Of a stretch of DNA of 64,000 nt, positions 20,863 to 31,787 are shown in pieces. The notes below the pieces were generated by a model. That model searched no databases. It saw nothing but the letters and a program-made list of their open reading frames with translations, and was not told where the DNA came from. Numbering within the stretch: the first letter of the stretch is position 1; the number at the start of each line of letters is the position of its first letter. A program made the translations under genes and the position numbers. The stretch is from Paralithodes platypus (taxonomy: Eukaryota > Arthropoda > Malacostraca > Decapoda > Lithodidae). Location: the NCBI GenBank assembly GCA_032716605.1, contig CM064517.1, positions 21,113,276-21,177,275 of the forward strand, written 5' to 3'.

Positions 20863-23110
20863 TGTCTTGGATAGAGTAATTGTTAAGAAATCTGACTGTC
20901 GTGGACACTTTCTCACATCATGGGCCCTTGCTACTGTTGACGGTTCGGCTGTTTTGATAACGTCCACTAGAATTGAAGCAAGTTGACGTTTAGATAACCT
21001 TGATTTGCCATGTGAAGAGATCCATAAATGAGAAGGGTGTAAGGGTGTAGTTGGTTGTACATACTTATACAAAGCCAACACTGGGCATAGTGCCTGGTGT
21101 TTATTCTTTTGTTTGAGGGCCATTATATCAAAAGATGAGAACATATGACCTTCTCTTTCATTCTTGGCTGTGAAATCAGGAGCTGGTGTGAGGGTAACAG
21201 CACTCAGATCTTTAAATTGTAAGCAGTTCGCAGCTCTAGCCATGGCCGCAAGTTCGGACACTATGTGTTGTTGCTAACGAAATTAAGAAAACACATTTAG
21301 ATAATAACTTGTCATAAGATGGGTTGACCGTGTAAGGTTTAGTACTTAATAGATGTAACACCTTGTCCAGAAACCACTGAGGTAGAATCTGTCTCGCTGG
21401 AGCTCGTAATTTAAAACAAGCCGTAATAAAACCTCCTTCATACTTAGGTGGAAGTCTAAAGCCAGTAAGGTCATAGAATGGTTCTTTAATGGCTGAGAGG
21501 TGATTGCGAAGTGTGTTAACTGATAGGTGTTTGTCTTCGAAAAGGTAATTTAAGTACAGTGGTCCCTCGCGTTTAGCGGATTTCAGCTTGGCGAAACACA
21601 GTATTGGCGATAGGTTGGATATGGTACCAGAATCCGAATTTGGCGCTTCAAATACACTTTTGGCGAGAATGCTGACGTCACGGAATGGCGTCGGCCCAGA
21701 ATTCGCCGCCCGCAAGCTAGCCTCACCAGGCCTAACTCTAAATAATTCATGGTAAATAAAATCTGTTGTCTATTATCTATTGTCTTTTCTATTGCTGTTA
21801 AGGTTTCATGTAGGCTACAGTAGAGTGCCGTATTGAGAGTTACTCTTAGGCCGAGGCTAGGCTATAGATAGGCTTAGGCCTACTCACAAAACCCTAACTG
21901 AGCTGCTTGGATAGCGAGCATATCCCAGGTATATTTCATAAACGTATATTAACAGAGTAATCTTGACCAAACCGATTTGTGAACCTCATATCTCTTGTGT
22001 TTTGCTTTGTTTATTGTGCCGAACAGTCTGCGACACACAAACACACACGCGCGCATCAGCTGACTCAGGGGCCCAATCGATAAATATAATTAATCAAAGA
22101 AGTGACCACGGATCCAAAACCAATTTCATTATTTTGCTCAATCGGAAAGCAGTTGGTATAGAAAATTCTAGTCTTCACCATTCACAAGGTAAAAGTGATT
22201 TATGCCTCCTGATATTATATCTAAGCTAGGTTAGACCATTTCTTGGTCTGGCTGCTAAGGTTATGTGGTTATATCAATAAGACTATTCACAAGATAACAA
22301 TGAATTCTGCTGCCTGATATACATCTAACCTAGGTTAGGTCAATTCTTTGTGGAGATATATAGGCTATGCCTATGTCTTCTAGCAAAAACAGAGTAAGCA
22401 GACGGCGCCGAGTGTGTCGGCGATCGACGATGCGCATGGCGGGCGGTTTGAAAAGGCCCAAAAGGATGAACTCGGGCCTCGTCAAAGACTAATGGATAAT
22501 TTTCCCATTTAAAGTACTATTCGTGTTTGGCGAAATTCACTTTTGGCGATGGTTTGGCTAGACTAATGAATTCGCTAAATGAGAGGGACCACTGTACTTT
22601 AAAATTAAACATACTGAGGCACTTTGTTGGTTGGATTCTACAATCCACGTTGTAAATTGTTTCCAATGTGACTCATACTGTCTAATTGTGGAAGGTTTAA
22701 ATTGTTTGGTTAATTTGTCGTGAACGGCTTGGTCATAAGAATTTAGCCATTTAGTTTTAAAAATATTTCGTAACTAAAACCAAGTTGTAAGAAAAACTCC
22801 TTTCAACTTGTTGAGGGGTAAGTCGGAAGCCAGTGGAATCAAAGAACGATTCTTTAATGGCTGAGAATTGATTGTATAGTGTGTAAATTGACAGTTGTTT
22901 GTCTTCAAAAGAGTAATTGAAGTACTTTAAAAAATAAACTGACTGAAACTATGTGTTGGACAGACTCTACAATCTACGTGGTAAATTGTTTCCGATGTAA
23001 TTCTTACTGTTTAATAGTGGAAGGCGTAAACTGTTTGGTTAATTTGTCGTGAACAGCTTATCATAAGAGCTCCGCCATTTGACTTTGAAAATATCCATAA
23101 AGCTGAATGT
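20863..23110 (-). pseudogene. DIRS-B tyrosine recombinase, main part, with partial duplication
   Basis: On minus from 23100: the core-binding domain appears twice (about 23090-22790, more decayed, then 22770-21400), followed by the catalytic domain. The first catalytic Arg, in HRVSEL of DIRS-A, is Ser here (HSV near 21275) with a one-base frameshift next to it; the HDVR block (near 20920) is kept, then frameshifted. A Tigger-like MITE (21557-22594) interrupts the second core-binding copy. The protein would insert circular cDNA; this copy is dead. Confidence 0.8.
21557..22594. mobile_element. pogo/Tigger-like MITE, TA target duplication
   Basis: 1038 bp with TA on both sides (21555-21556, 22595-22596). 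Ends CAGTGGTCCCTCGCG and, at right, a reverse complement beginning CAGTGGTCCCTCTC; CAGTGGTCCCTC is the terminus widely seen in Tigger/pogo elements. TTGGCGA-type motifs recur near both ends (about 21600-21665 and 22530-22560). No transposase. The paralogous duplicate at 22911-22932 preserves the empty site. Confidence 0.9.
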
Positions 23111-23114
23111 AGAC

Positions 23115-24743
23115 CAGTCTGTAGGTTGCTAATCTGCTCTAAGTGGAAACAAGACGTTGGAAATGGTATTGGAATGGGACATTCGAGAGACAGATGAATG
23201 AACTACACATGTGTTGACCAGACTGGTGTTATAAGGCACCCTTGACTCTGAATTAAGTGGATATGTTGCAAAACTTTGGATATTCGTGTGTGTCCGGAGG
23301 AGGAAAGAGGTATATCGATAACCACTTGTTCCAAACCTCTGAGAACGCATCTGTTCCGCTCGCTTGGATCTCGTGCCAGAAGGTCAGAAGCAGGAGGAAT
23401 TTTGTCGATTGGTGTGAATTAACGAGATTTACCTGTGGATGGAACGGCCTTATCAAGTTGTGGAATACCGTCTGAGTGATTGTCTATTCGACTAGGGTAC
23501 CCTTCTCCCGAGATAAGGTGTCCGCCTACAGATTCGCCTTGCTTGGTAGGTAAACTGCTTGAATTGTGATATGGTAATGAAGAGTAAGGTAAAATATTAA
23601 CTCCAACAATCTCAGGGGCGTGTGAGATTTCGTTGGGCCCTGCCTGTTGATACAGGACATGGCTGATGTGTTGTCCATGTGAAAGGCTATTATTGTACTC
23701 TATGTTGGAGTGCAAGGGCATGATTTTTCAGGAAAATCGAGGGACAACTAGTTCCTTTGTATTTAAGTGATAGCGATTGAGAGAGGTCTAGCGACTTTGT
23801 GTCTGGCGACCGTCGGACGATTGGTAACTCCAGCTCGGGGCTCCCGCTTTGTCCAAGACGACCCCCACTGATGGTCGCGGTTCTGACTAGAGGGCTGTCG
23901 GGGAAGGGGTCTCGGGTCTTATCCAGAAGCCTAGAAGTCTGATGAAATGCTGACGGAATGTAATTAGGGTATGAGGTTGATTGACTCGGAAAAGCTCTGT
24001 TGTCCATCCTGATGTAAGGATTCAGGCGAAGTTTGTCCAGCGGAACAGGTAGCTGAACCCAATATTTTTACCCTATTAACCCTCTCACGTCCTTGACGCA
24101 ATTTTGAGCCTATTGGGGATACTTTAAAGCCTTGTTACCATCAGGGGTATTTAGAAACCTTTAGTTTAGTTACTTTAACCTCTGCAGTTGTCTTTGAGTT
24201 AGCTGTGGGCAGAAAACTCATTTTGGAGAGGTAATTATAAGAGTGAGAGAACTCTATTTCTTATTGCTAATCTGGCAACCTCTGCATCATATGGTCGTGA
24301 GAGGGTTAACGACTCCCACAGCCGTTTGGAATTGTTTTTTGTATGTACTGTCTTGCATACTTGTAGTAGTCAAATATTTGATGTTGTATGTTGTGTGATA
24401 GGGTTTCCCAACGGAGGTAAACCCAGGGTTCCCACTTTACTATTCAGACGTATGGCTGTGATATTTGTTGTATTATCATCTCGAAAAAGTGGTTTACAAT
24501 AAACTTGTTGAGGATTGATAATTCTATGACTGGTCTGAACTGTAGGCTATCTCGTTTTGGTACTAGACTTAAGTGAGACAGAAAACTTTTGATATGGGAG
24601 GAATGTTCACTCGAATTCCTCACTGAAGCATCGCTTTTACGAGTGTTGGCACCTTTACTGGTATGAGACGTTGTATACGTACTTACGAAAGAACGGTCGT
24701 CTCTCCCAGTCCCAAAACAGACTATGCTTTATTAAATGTCTGG
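23115..24743 (-). pseudogene. DIRS-B RT/RNase H, multiply broken
   Basis: On minus: RT start with LVPKRDSLQFRPVIELSILNK (near 24550-24480), then after a large gap RLWESL, WVQLPVPLDKLRLN (near 24050), and in RNase H HMDNTSAMS and SKANLTADTLSREKG (23680-23500), then IYLFPPPDT (near 23290). The palm with YLDD is missing between about 24420 and 24330, so a deletion removed the RT active site. TTAA MITE 4 cuts it after ESL. Several frameshifts. Confidence 0.75.
24080..24305. mobile_element. TTAA MITE 4, 226 bp, 10-bp perfect TIRs
   Basis: Flanked by TTAA at 24076-24079 and 24306-24309; TIR CCCTCTCACG and its exact reverse complement. It lies inside DIRS-B RT; on removal the minus-strand frame around ESL and WVQLPVPL becomes contiguous apart from one stop. 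Too small to encode a protein. Confidence 0.9.
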
Positions 24744-24753
24744 ACCAAGGTCC

Positions 24754-25454
24754 AGGTAAATACGGGGAAGAGCAAGGTTATGGTCTTCGAAAGGGGTGAA
24801 GTCACAGAGTGTGAGGTGAAGCTGAACGGTCAGGCTATGGAGATCGTCAACTCTTTTAAGTATCTGGGCAGTGTGTTGAGTAAAGATGGGACTATGGATG
24901 AAGAGGTGCGGGAGAGGGTACAACAGGGGAAGAGGGTTGTAGGAACGCTAAAAGCAGTAACAAGAAACAGGGTGGTCAGTATGGAAGTGAAGAAGTCCTT
25001 GCATGACAGTGTGGTAATCCCGACACTGACTTACGGAAGCGAAGCATGGACGTTGGTTGAGAGACTCAGACCAAGAGTGAGAGCAGTTGAAATGAATTAC
25101 TTAAGGAGTGCGTGCGGAGTTACATGGAGGGATAGACAGACTAATGAGGAAGTAAGAAGGTGGTGTGGTGTGGAGGTAGATGTGCTGGAAAGTGTGAAAA
25201 GGAACAACTTGAGATGGTTCGGCCATATGGAACGTATGGAAAGCGAGAGAATGACTAAGAGGGTGTACGAGAGCGAGGTGGAGGGACAGAGAGGGAGAGG
25301 TAGACCGAATATGAGGTGGAAGGATGGAGTGAGGAACTACATGAACGAAGGCGGTACTGGTTGGGGGGAGGGGCGTCGACTGACTGGGGACAGAGGTGCA
25401 TGGGGGCGGTTTGTTCGTGGCCACCCCTTCGGGGATCACGGCGTCAGGCAATAG
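24754..25454 (+). CDS. RTE LINE RT C-terminal part, open
   Basis: Open to a stop at 25452-25454. Blocks: NTGKSKVMVFERGEV, FKYLGSVLSKDG, LTYGSEAWTL, RVRAVEMNYLRSACGVT, NNLRWFGHMERM, GRPNMRWKDGVRNYM; the last three are standard at the end of RTE-type LINE proteins. It ends HPFGDHGVRQ. The actual RT active site lies upstream of the truncation, so it has no catalytic centre. Confidence 0.9.
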
Positions 25455-25465
25455 ATAGATAGATA
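24754..25465 (+). mobile_element. RTE-type LINE copy 2, 712 bp, with target-site duplication
   Basis: Target-site duplication GACCAAGGTCC at 24743-24753 and 25466-25476. The 3' end is a (GATA)n microsatellite, as in the third copy at 51052-51413. Inserted in the minus-strand DIRS-B RT leader region, in plus orientation. 5'-truncated just after the RT active site. Confidence 0.95.
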
Positions 25466-25476
25466 GACCAAGGTCC

Positions 25477-26240
25477 TTTCGGTCATGCTGTGTAACTGGC
25501 CTGGAAAGAACCGGTTGTGCCTTGAGATATAATGTGATGCAAGGCTAAGATGAACTAAGTAAGGTCCTTGAACCGGTATGTGCTCTTGAAAGGTCAGACT
25601 GTTGCTGTTGGTGTGTCTGAGTCTGTCTAACTTGTTGTCTGGGGATGAATTAACCAGTCTGTCCCGACTACTGTGGCCTGGTGAGTGTCGTTGAGATCTG
25701 AATCTAATAAAGTTAATACGAGAGAACCTTAGAGACGTTTATAAAAAGTAGTACTGATACTTTAGACCAAGTATCTGTGGTTGTTAATCCGTTAGAATAG
25801 ATGGAGAGATCAAGATTCTAGTCTTGATGTCTTTGGGCAGAGTTTTTTAAATAGAAAGATACGGAGGTCTTGACGTGCTTTGGACGTCATGGAAAGGGCT
25901 GTTCTGACCTCTCCTACTGTCCGAAGGGTTTTGCAAAGATAGATTTCTCTTATGTGTGATAATGTTGCCCTAGAGTATGTGTCATGAATAGGATCTGCTA
26001 CTCCTCATTAGTGTGAGTGAGTTGTCTGTAAAACTGTCTTTGTGGTGCAATGCATAAGTGTGGTGATTTTCAGTGTGAGCAGCCTAGGTTCGAATCCCCG
26101 GACTGCCACATGTGTTTGTTAATTTCATTTACCGAGTTTAGGAGTAAAGTATGTTGGTGGAGAGAACATAATGAAACCAAAAGGTTGGATAATCGCCTAT
26201 GGGTTGTTTATCTGAGAGTGTAAAGTCCTTCCCCAACCTT
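25477..26240 (-). pseudogene. DIRS-B RT N-terminus and gag C-terminus
   Basis: On minus, 25990-25800 reads LRTVGEVRTALSM and ARQDLRIFLFKKL, homologous to the gag stretches of DIRS-E and DIRS-C; 25520-25477 and 24740-24640 give PWSRHLIKHSLFWDWERRP, similar to the block before the RT of DIRS-A (RSWAKRVVKKGLTWKW). Frames are interrupted many times. Gag upstream of about 26240 is not recognisable. Confidence 0.6.
26036..26110 (+). other. tRNA-like sequence (possible SINE head)
   Basis: A perfect B box GGTTCGAATCC at 26087-26097 and an A-box-like TGGTGCAATGC at 26043, 44 bases apart, as in a tRNA gene. I could not fold a full cloverleaf by eye. It may be a tRNA pseudogene or the 5' part of a tRNA-derived SINE inside DIRS-B; no clear body or tail follows. 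Confidence 0.4.
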
Positions 26241-26997
26241 TTGTTCCTAAGAAATATCCTCGTCAATTATGGGGACACGAAATCAAGGATCTGACTCAGC
26301 CAAATTGCCAGAATGACCCTGTGTGATTAAGAGGTGTATGGGGAAATGGTTGATTGAGCCCCGTGAAAGTTATTCTGTAATAAAGGATAGATAAAATTAT
26401 CTACCTGGAGAATTCTGGTATGTGAATGTGGAACTCCGGCGAAGTAGGCAATGAATAGTTATCTAAGAGACTCCCTTCCTCTGCAACCCGGACTCATAGA
26501 GAACGCGGGGAACTCCTACTGACTGGAGGTATCATTATTAGAGCTCCGGACTAAGTGCTAGCCGACCCAAAGTGGGACCGGAACAACCAGTTGTGTAAAG
26601 GTAAGATAGCAATTGACTGTATCGATTCTGTCAGGTTTTTTAAAACAGACCCTAGTCGAACAATTTATTAAAAGGAATGGCTGGTGCTAGGGATACCCAG
26701 AACTCTAGCATGTTGTGCTGAGGCGTAAGAAAAACAAGCTAATGAATCCTTACTATACTGGTTAAGTAGACCCTAAAGAAGTCACCTCTGTTATAGTGGG
26801 GACTTGAGGAAAATGTTACTTGGGAATTGTCAGACGGAAAATTAATTCCCAGTGTTGTCCTTTGTAGTATGAGGACTCGGGGTAAAGAAATTACTCGGTA
26901 ATGACTGACGGAATAACTCTGTGTTGTTTAATAGGTGCGGGGGTAAAATTTACTAAGTACCTAATAGTCTTCTCAGACTGGTATGGAGGACTCTAGA
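26241..26997 (-). other. DIRS-B 5' region, no gene recognised
   Basis: Contains scattered stretches such as GAGGACTCGG and GGAACTCCTACTGACTGGAG that resemble the leader repeats at 38160-38260. No coding potential recognised. Confidence 0.4.
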
Positions 26998-28019
26998 TTC
27001 GGACGGAAATAGTGTGAACAAAACCTATTCCGTAATAAATGCTGGTGTTCCCCAGGGATCAGTTTTGGCCCCAATTCTGTTCCTCATTCATATCAATGAT
27101 CTCATATCTACCACTCATAATCCAATACATTCCTACGCAGATGACTCAACACTCCACAGTTCCTTCACATTTACCAATTCTTTCACCCAACCCGATCTTA
27201 CAAATTCAAAAATAAACACTGCAATTTCTCTGAACCAGGACCTTTCTAGAATTAATGGATGGGGACAAAAGAATCTAGTTTCCTTTAATGCACAGAAAAC
27301 CAAGTACATTCAATTTTCTAACCGACAGAATCTCACTGACTCCCTTATATTTTTTAATGATGTAAATATTCCCACTTCCCCTAGTATTGACATTCTCGGT
27401 GTAACATTAACTACTAACTTGAGCTGGACACATTATGTTAGAAGCATTGCTAAGAATGCCTCTAAAAAACTGGGACTCCTGTACAGAGTTCGAGAATTCT
27501 TCACTGACGAGCAGTTGGCCGTAATATATAAAAGTCATGTGCGTTCTCAGATGGATTACTGTTCACCTCTGTGGGGTGGAAGTGGAGTGGTTGCATTGAG
27601 GCAGTTGGACAAAATTCAAAATAAAGCTATTAGATTAATCAATAACCCTGCAATCACACAGGACCTTCCTACATTATCCATACAAAGAAACGTTGCATCC
27701 CTTGCATTATTCTACAGATATTTTCACAGCAATTGTTCCGAGGAACTTGCTTCAATTGTGCCGCCTCTCCACATCTTTCCCCGTAGAACTAGGGCATCTG
27801 AGAGCGCCCATGAATTTACACTTTCTCCTCCACAATGCAGAACTTCTGCATATCAGAATTCATTTATCCCCAGAGCTACTACTCTTTGGAATTCACTTCC
27901 CTCGAATTGCTTTCCACAAACTTACAATCTACAAATGTTTAAATCCAGTTGTTACAAACATTTTATGAATGGAGGATGCCTTTAGGCACATGGACCTTTT
28001 TGTTTTATCTGTGTTTTTC
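26998..28019 (+). mobile_element. LINE family X, 5'-truncated copy in DIRS-B
   Basis: Same family as 1914-2178 and 42354-42912. It starts just before the GVPQGSVLAP block and ends in the 3' UTR (TTTTATCTGTGTTTTTCC) without a poly(A), so the 3' end is truncated or resected. No target-site duplication recognised. Confidence 0.85.
27014..27985 (+). CDS. LINE X RT C-terminal half, open
   Basis: Open frame of 323 codons with NAGVPQGSVLAPILF (near 27040), SYADDSTLHSS (active site near 27135), NLVSFNAQKTKYIQFS, ILGVTLTTNLSW, KKLGLLYRVREFF, QMDYCSPLWGGSG, LDKIQNKAIRLIN and the C-terminal block ATTLWNSLPSNCF. This is the Jockey/CR1-type LINE arrangement. Fingers and endonuclease are missing. Confidence 0.85.
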   Translation: MNKTYSVINAGVPQGSVLAPILFLIHINDLISTTHNPIHSYADDSTLHSSFTFTNSFTQPDLTNSKINTAISLNQDLSRINGWGQKNLVSFNAQKTKYIQFSNRQNLTDSLIFFNDVNIPTSPSIDILGVTLTTNLSWTHYVRSIAKNASKKLGLLYRVREFFTDEQLAVIYKSHVRSQMDYCSPLWGGSGVVALRQLDKIQNKAIRLINNPAITQDLPTLSIQRNVASLALFYRYFHSNCSEELASIVPPLHIFPRRTRASESAHEFTLSPPQCRTSAYQNSFIPRATTLWNSLPSNCFPQTYNLQMFKSSCYKHFMNGGCL

Positions 28020-28234
28020 CAGTATCATAGTATCCTTTATTGAAGGAGTGATAATGTGGGATTCTTTGTAAATCAAAACAATTTGATCTACTAATAGTAG
28101 GTAAAATAGTAAAATCTGTGTAAAGCGAATGGATGAGAACCAACCGGTTAACCATGTCCTTGTACAGTATATACTTCGTCTAAGGAAAGATAGATAATAT
28201 CTCTTAATTTTGTACCGCCTTTGTTTGGGAAAAA

Positions 28235-28487
28235 AGTTAATAATAATAATAACAATAATAATCGTCAGGTTACTTATATAGTGCCCGGTCTCCTCCTTCG
28301 AGGATTCACCAGCGTTTGGCGTTCTTTAGTCTACCATTGACTATTACCCATCCCCCTTGCTCGTGGGGAGATGGTAACCACCGGCTATATCCCTGAAAAC
28401 TTTTCAATCTGAGAGGTGATTGAAACACGAGACCTGCAAGATGGTTATCAGGCACGCTATCAACTAAGCCAGCCGGACGGCTAAATT
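28235..28487 (-). mobile_element. tRNA-derived SINE
   Basis: On minus it begins GGCTGGCTTAGTTGATAGCG, a good A box, followed by TGCAGGTCTCGTGTTTCAATC, a decayed B box, at tRNA-like spacing, then an unrelated body and an (ATT)n tail (TAATAATAATAACAATAATAA on plus at 28241-28261). Such a tRNA head, body and simple-repeat tail define a SINE. No target-site duplication was certain. Confidence 0.75.
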
Positions 28488-28829
28488 ATTAATCCTAACC
28501 TATATGGCTATGCATGAATGAACAGGGTATCTATGGTATTGAAATACTGTTCTTAATAAAAGGTAGGAATAATCCTACAACCTTGTACCATAATTTAGGA
28601 TTGGAAAGTGTAGTGCACCTTTTGTCCCACTCTGAATGAGTATAAACATTATCAGTAATACTGAGTGAATGAAGTTTTACTCTGGACTTTGTTAAAATTG
28701 AGTTATCTTTAGTACTATGTTATGCATATACTGTACAAGTATTGTAAAAAGTTCTTGAAGGTGATTCTATTAATTACCAATTTGAACTTCGTCATCTAGG
28801 ACTGCCAACTTGAATAATAATTGAATAGG

Positions 28830-29154
28830 CCTACCTGGAGTGTGCTAGTAGAACTCGGTAGGTCTATTGGTATAACTCGGTGTCTGGAACCGGAAATAAG
28901 TTAATATTGTTTGAATACCCGGAGTTGGTTGACAGAACTCGGTGTCTGGGAACCGGAGTTAATTGACAATATTAGACTACTCGGAGTTTTCTGGGACTCG
29001 GAGTGAAGTCACTATTGTTGTATACCCTGAGTTAGAAGTGATATAGGAACCGGAGATATGTTCTCGCTAAGGTATACTCAGAGTTATGTTGGTAGAACTC
29101 GGTGTTTGAGAACCGGAGTTAAGACGCTTTTGTTGAATACCCGGAGTTAGAGTG
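28830..29154 (-). repeat. DIRS-B leader repeats (ACTCGG/AACCGGAG), left block
   Basis: Units of roughly 55-65 bases, each with an ACTCGGTG motif and an AACCGGAGTT motif (for example near 28856, 28936, 29098). The block continues beyond DIRS-A at 37794-37960, showing that DIRS-A inserted into it. Unit length varies, so this is a degenerate tandem array. Confidence 0.7.
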
Positions 29155-29448
29155 ATTTATTGGTGGCTCCTTACGTCAATGACGTAAGAGCCTATGGTAA
29201 TATGGCCTCGTTCCGGGCTCCTCTGAGCCCGGGTTAATCCTGATCACTACGGTCGAGAACCAATATCTTCTTAGGGGGTACCCCTTAATCATTCCTAAGG
29301 TACGTCATTGAGACGGAGCCACTGAAAAGTGAAAAATAAAAGGAAAAGGAATAGTACAGTTCGAACACTGCGCCACTTGCGCATTCGGGTCTTCCTCTGT
29401 TCCCATGAGCATGCCCTGATATCCCACTTGACCTTGAACTGGCCTCTC
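29155..29448 (+). repeat. DIRS-A left inverted terminal repeat
   Basis: Starts ATTTATTGGTGGCTCC and is the reverse complement of 37459-37751 until AACTGGCCTCT, where they diverge. A TATA-like TTTATATAGCC follows at about 29503, suitable for transcription into the leader. Confidence 0.9.
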
Positions 29449-29848
29449 TCGTCCGTAGGCCATAGGAGGCAGACGAAGTTTTCTTATCTCCACCACAGTG
29501 TTTATATAGCCCCTCTTCGACGCGAAATCTTTGTCCATAGTGAGTTTTTGTGCAGTTGTAATAGTATATGCGTCTAAGAAAGTATGTATATGGACTAATT
29601 TTCACTTGTAAGCCTGTGAAGTAAGATCTTTCGTCTGGCTGGCCTACGAACGTGCCATTCAAGAAGGCACTTTCCACAGAGCCGCTAACTATTATGTTTT
29701 ATCTCGTTTGTTCGTATCACACGAACTTCGGCTCTATAGCTGCAGTGTCTTAGTGTTCTGTAAATTTGTTTTTGAAGTATAATTCGTCAGTTTTCCCTTA
29801 AGTATCAGTGTTATATAAAGTGCCCTATCCCTTTTAACTATATCGGCT

Positions 29849-30088
29849 GACAGTAACCTCTGGTTGTGCCCTGGCCAGGGTTTACTCGTCACGCCACCGA
29901 AATTGTTTATTGGGGACAAAAGTGCTTTCATTATTTACATTCAAGCCTCTTTCAATGTAATTCGTTTAGACAGTAACCGCTGGTTGTGCCTGGCCAGGGT
30001 TTACTCGTCACGCCACCGAATTTGTTTATTGGGGACAAATGTGCTTTCATTATTTACATTCAAGTCTCTTTTAATTTAATTCGCTTAG
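29849..30088 (+). repeat. 120-bp tandem duplication in DIRS-A leader
   Basis: Two units of 120 bp (29849-29968, 29969-30088), both starting GACAGTAACC and containing CAGGGTTTACTCGTCACGCC. Only a few mismatches. Confidence 0.9.
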
Positions 30089-30333
30089 TTTCCACTCTAG
30101 TCGGTCACGATTCACTCTTCATATTTATTACCTTCAAGTTTTTGTCACATGACAATGTTTCCTATAAACCAGCATTACATCAACTAGGGATCGGAATTGT
30201 ATTAACCCGCGGGTTCTGCTCATCTAAACATTCGTATATATACCTTTACTTTCCCAATGAGCACCCATAATAATATCATAGTTGACCTTGTCCCACTACA
30301 AATGAAAAAAATGATGTAAGACATGCTGATAAG

Positions 30334-30640
30334 ATTCCAATTACCCAGGTAACCTAAACCCATCACAAAGGTTCCGATTCCAAGACCCGGCTACCGGGAC
30401 CGCCAGCAGGGTGGCAGTCCCGAGTGCCCGATCAAGCGGGAGACACCAGAATACCATTCAAGACCAAATCCCCGGTTTGATATTATTCCAATTACCCAGG
30501 TAACCTAGACCCATCACAAAAGGGTCGGGTACCAAGGCCCGGACACCGGGACCGCCAGCAGGGTGGCAGTCCCGAGTGCCCGATCAGGCGGGAGACACCA
30601 GAATACCATTCAATACCAAATTCCCGGTTCCCGAGTCATT
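30334..30640 (+). repeat. 150-bp CCGG-rich tandem repeat in DIRS-A leader
   Basis: Two units of about 150 bp (from 30334 and from 30484) starting ATTCCAATTACCCAGGTAAC, each with ACCGGGACCGCCAGCAGGG and GAGTGCCCGATCA. The CCCGG/CCGGG theme continues in degenerate form to about 31060. No frame; not a protein repeat. Confidence 0.85.
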
Positions 30641-31099
30641 ATCTCAACAAACCCAGGTCCCCAAGACCCGGGTTTTCAAGACTGCCGGGCAGGAAGATCC
30701 ACCCAAACAGGCGGACAACACTATGTTACCATACACTCATAATTTCCCCGGTTATCCTAGTCCTCATTTCGATGAAACTCTAACACCAAGACCCGGCAAC
30801 CGGGACTACCGAGTATGGCTAAAGTCCCGGGTACCCGGATGGTCAGGAAAGACATTACTACCATATAAATATAACCCAAGACTCCCGGGTTTTTCCCTAG
30901 GACTTATATTTATAAAGCCAGAGCACCAAGACCCGGTACCAGAACTACCGAGTATGACAACAGTCCCTGGTACCCAGATATCCCCAGACTAGAATAGGTC
31001 TTTATAACCCACAACACCCGGCCGGATACCATCAAGCTATGAACCGGGTACTCTAACACTAGGCTAGGCCTAAGCCTATCCCATCAACACCAGGTACCC

Positions 31100-31787
31100 T
31101 AAGAGAAGGGCCCCAAATACAGGATTCAAACAGAAATTATTACTGAGCACTCTTGGTTAAACCATACTATAGTAGGCTAATTAACCTTAAACATGTTAAA
31201 CAATATTTAACAAAATGTTCAGAATTAAGTCAAAATACGAGAACTTATGATAAACACATCTGGATAACCAATTAAATTAAAACAAATCATGCAAGGCTAG
31301 ACCCTAATCCTAGCCCAAACAAAGTAAACATATTAAGAACGATGCTGTTCTCATTATGCAACATTGACTCCTTGATATTTCAACAGGTTCAGGCAAGACA
31401 CGACATTACAGAGGAGGAGCTCTGTTCATCAATTAGACCTACCCCCTCCATACCAAGAGATACCACATCAGGTCCTGTACATTATCCCGGACTCCAAGCC
31501 CTCGACAACCCGAGCCAAGCCACCTGTGGCCCCCGGCCCACACCTAACAAACCTGCAATATCAGGTGAGTCTACGAGTCAAATCTTTAGACGTTTGTTCT
31601 GGTCCACCGGCTAAGATTATTCCCACTAATTACATAATTTAATTAATTTACAGGGATAGGCCTATGTACAAAGTTTTAGGTTTTCAGGAAACAAACACAA
31701 ATTGTCTTCCCTCTCTGAAAAGAATCCTTTTGTTTTCTTTTCTCTCCTCTCGTCAGGGCCTACATGCAACCATAGAAGAAAGCTAAG
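31100..31787 (+). other. DIRS-A leader end with possible intron
   Basis: A consensus splice donor CAG/GTGAGT at 31564/31565 and a pyrimidine tract ending CTCGTCAG at 31756. An open frame from 31342 to 31611 runs into the donor. Joining to the CAG at 31756 misses the gag frame; joining to the CAG at 31800 would keep it. Whether gag has an upstream exon is undecided. Confidence 0.4.

Noticed and set aside
28241..28261. Independent (AAT)n microsatellite
   Set aside because: It is the tail of the tRNA-derived SINE.
30334..30640. CRISPR-like array
   Set aside because: Units are 150 bp and near-identical without spacers, in a eukaryotic retrotransposon leader.
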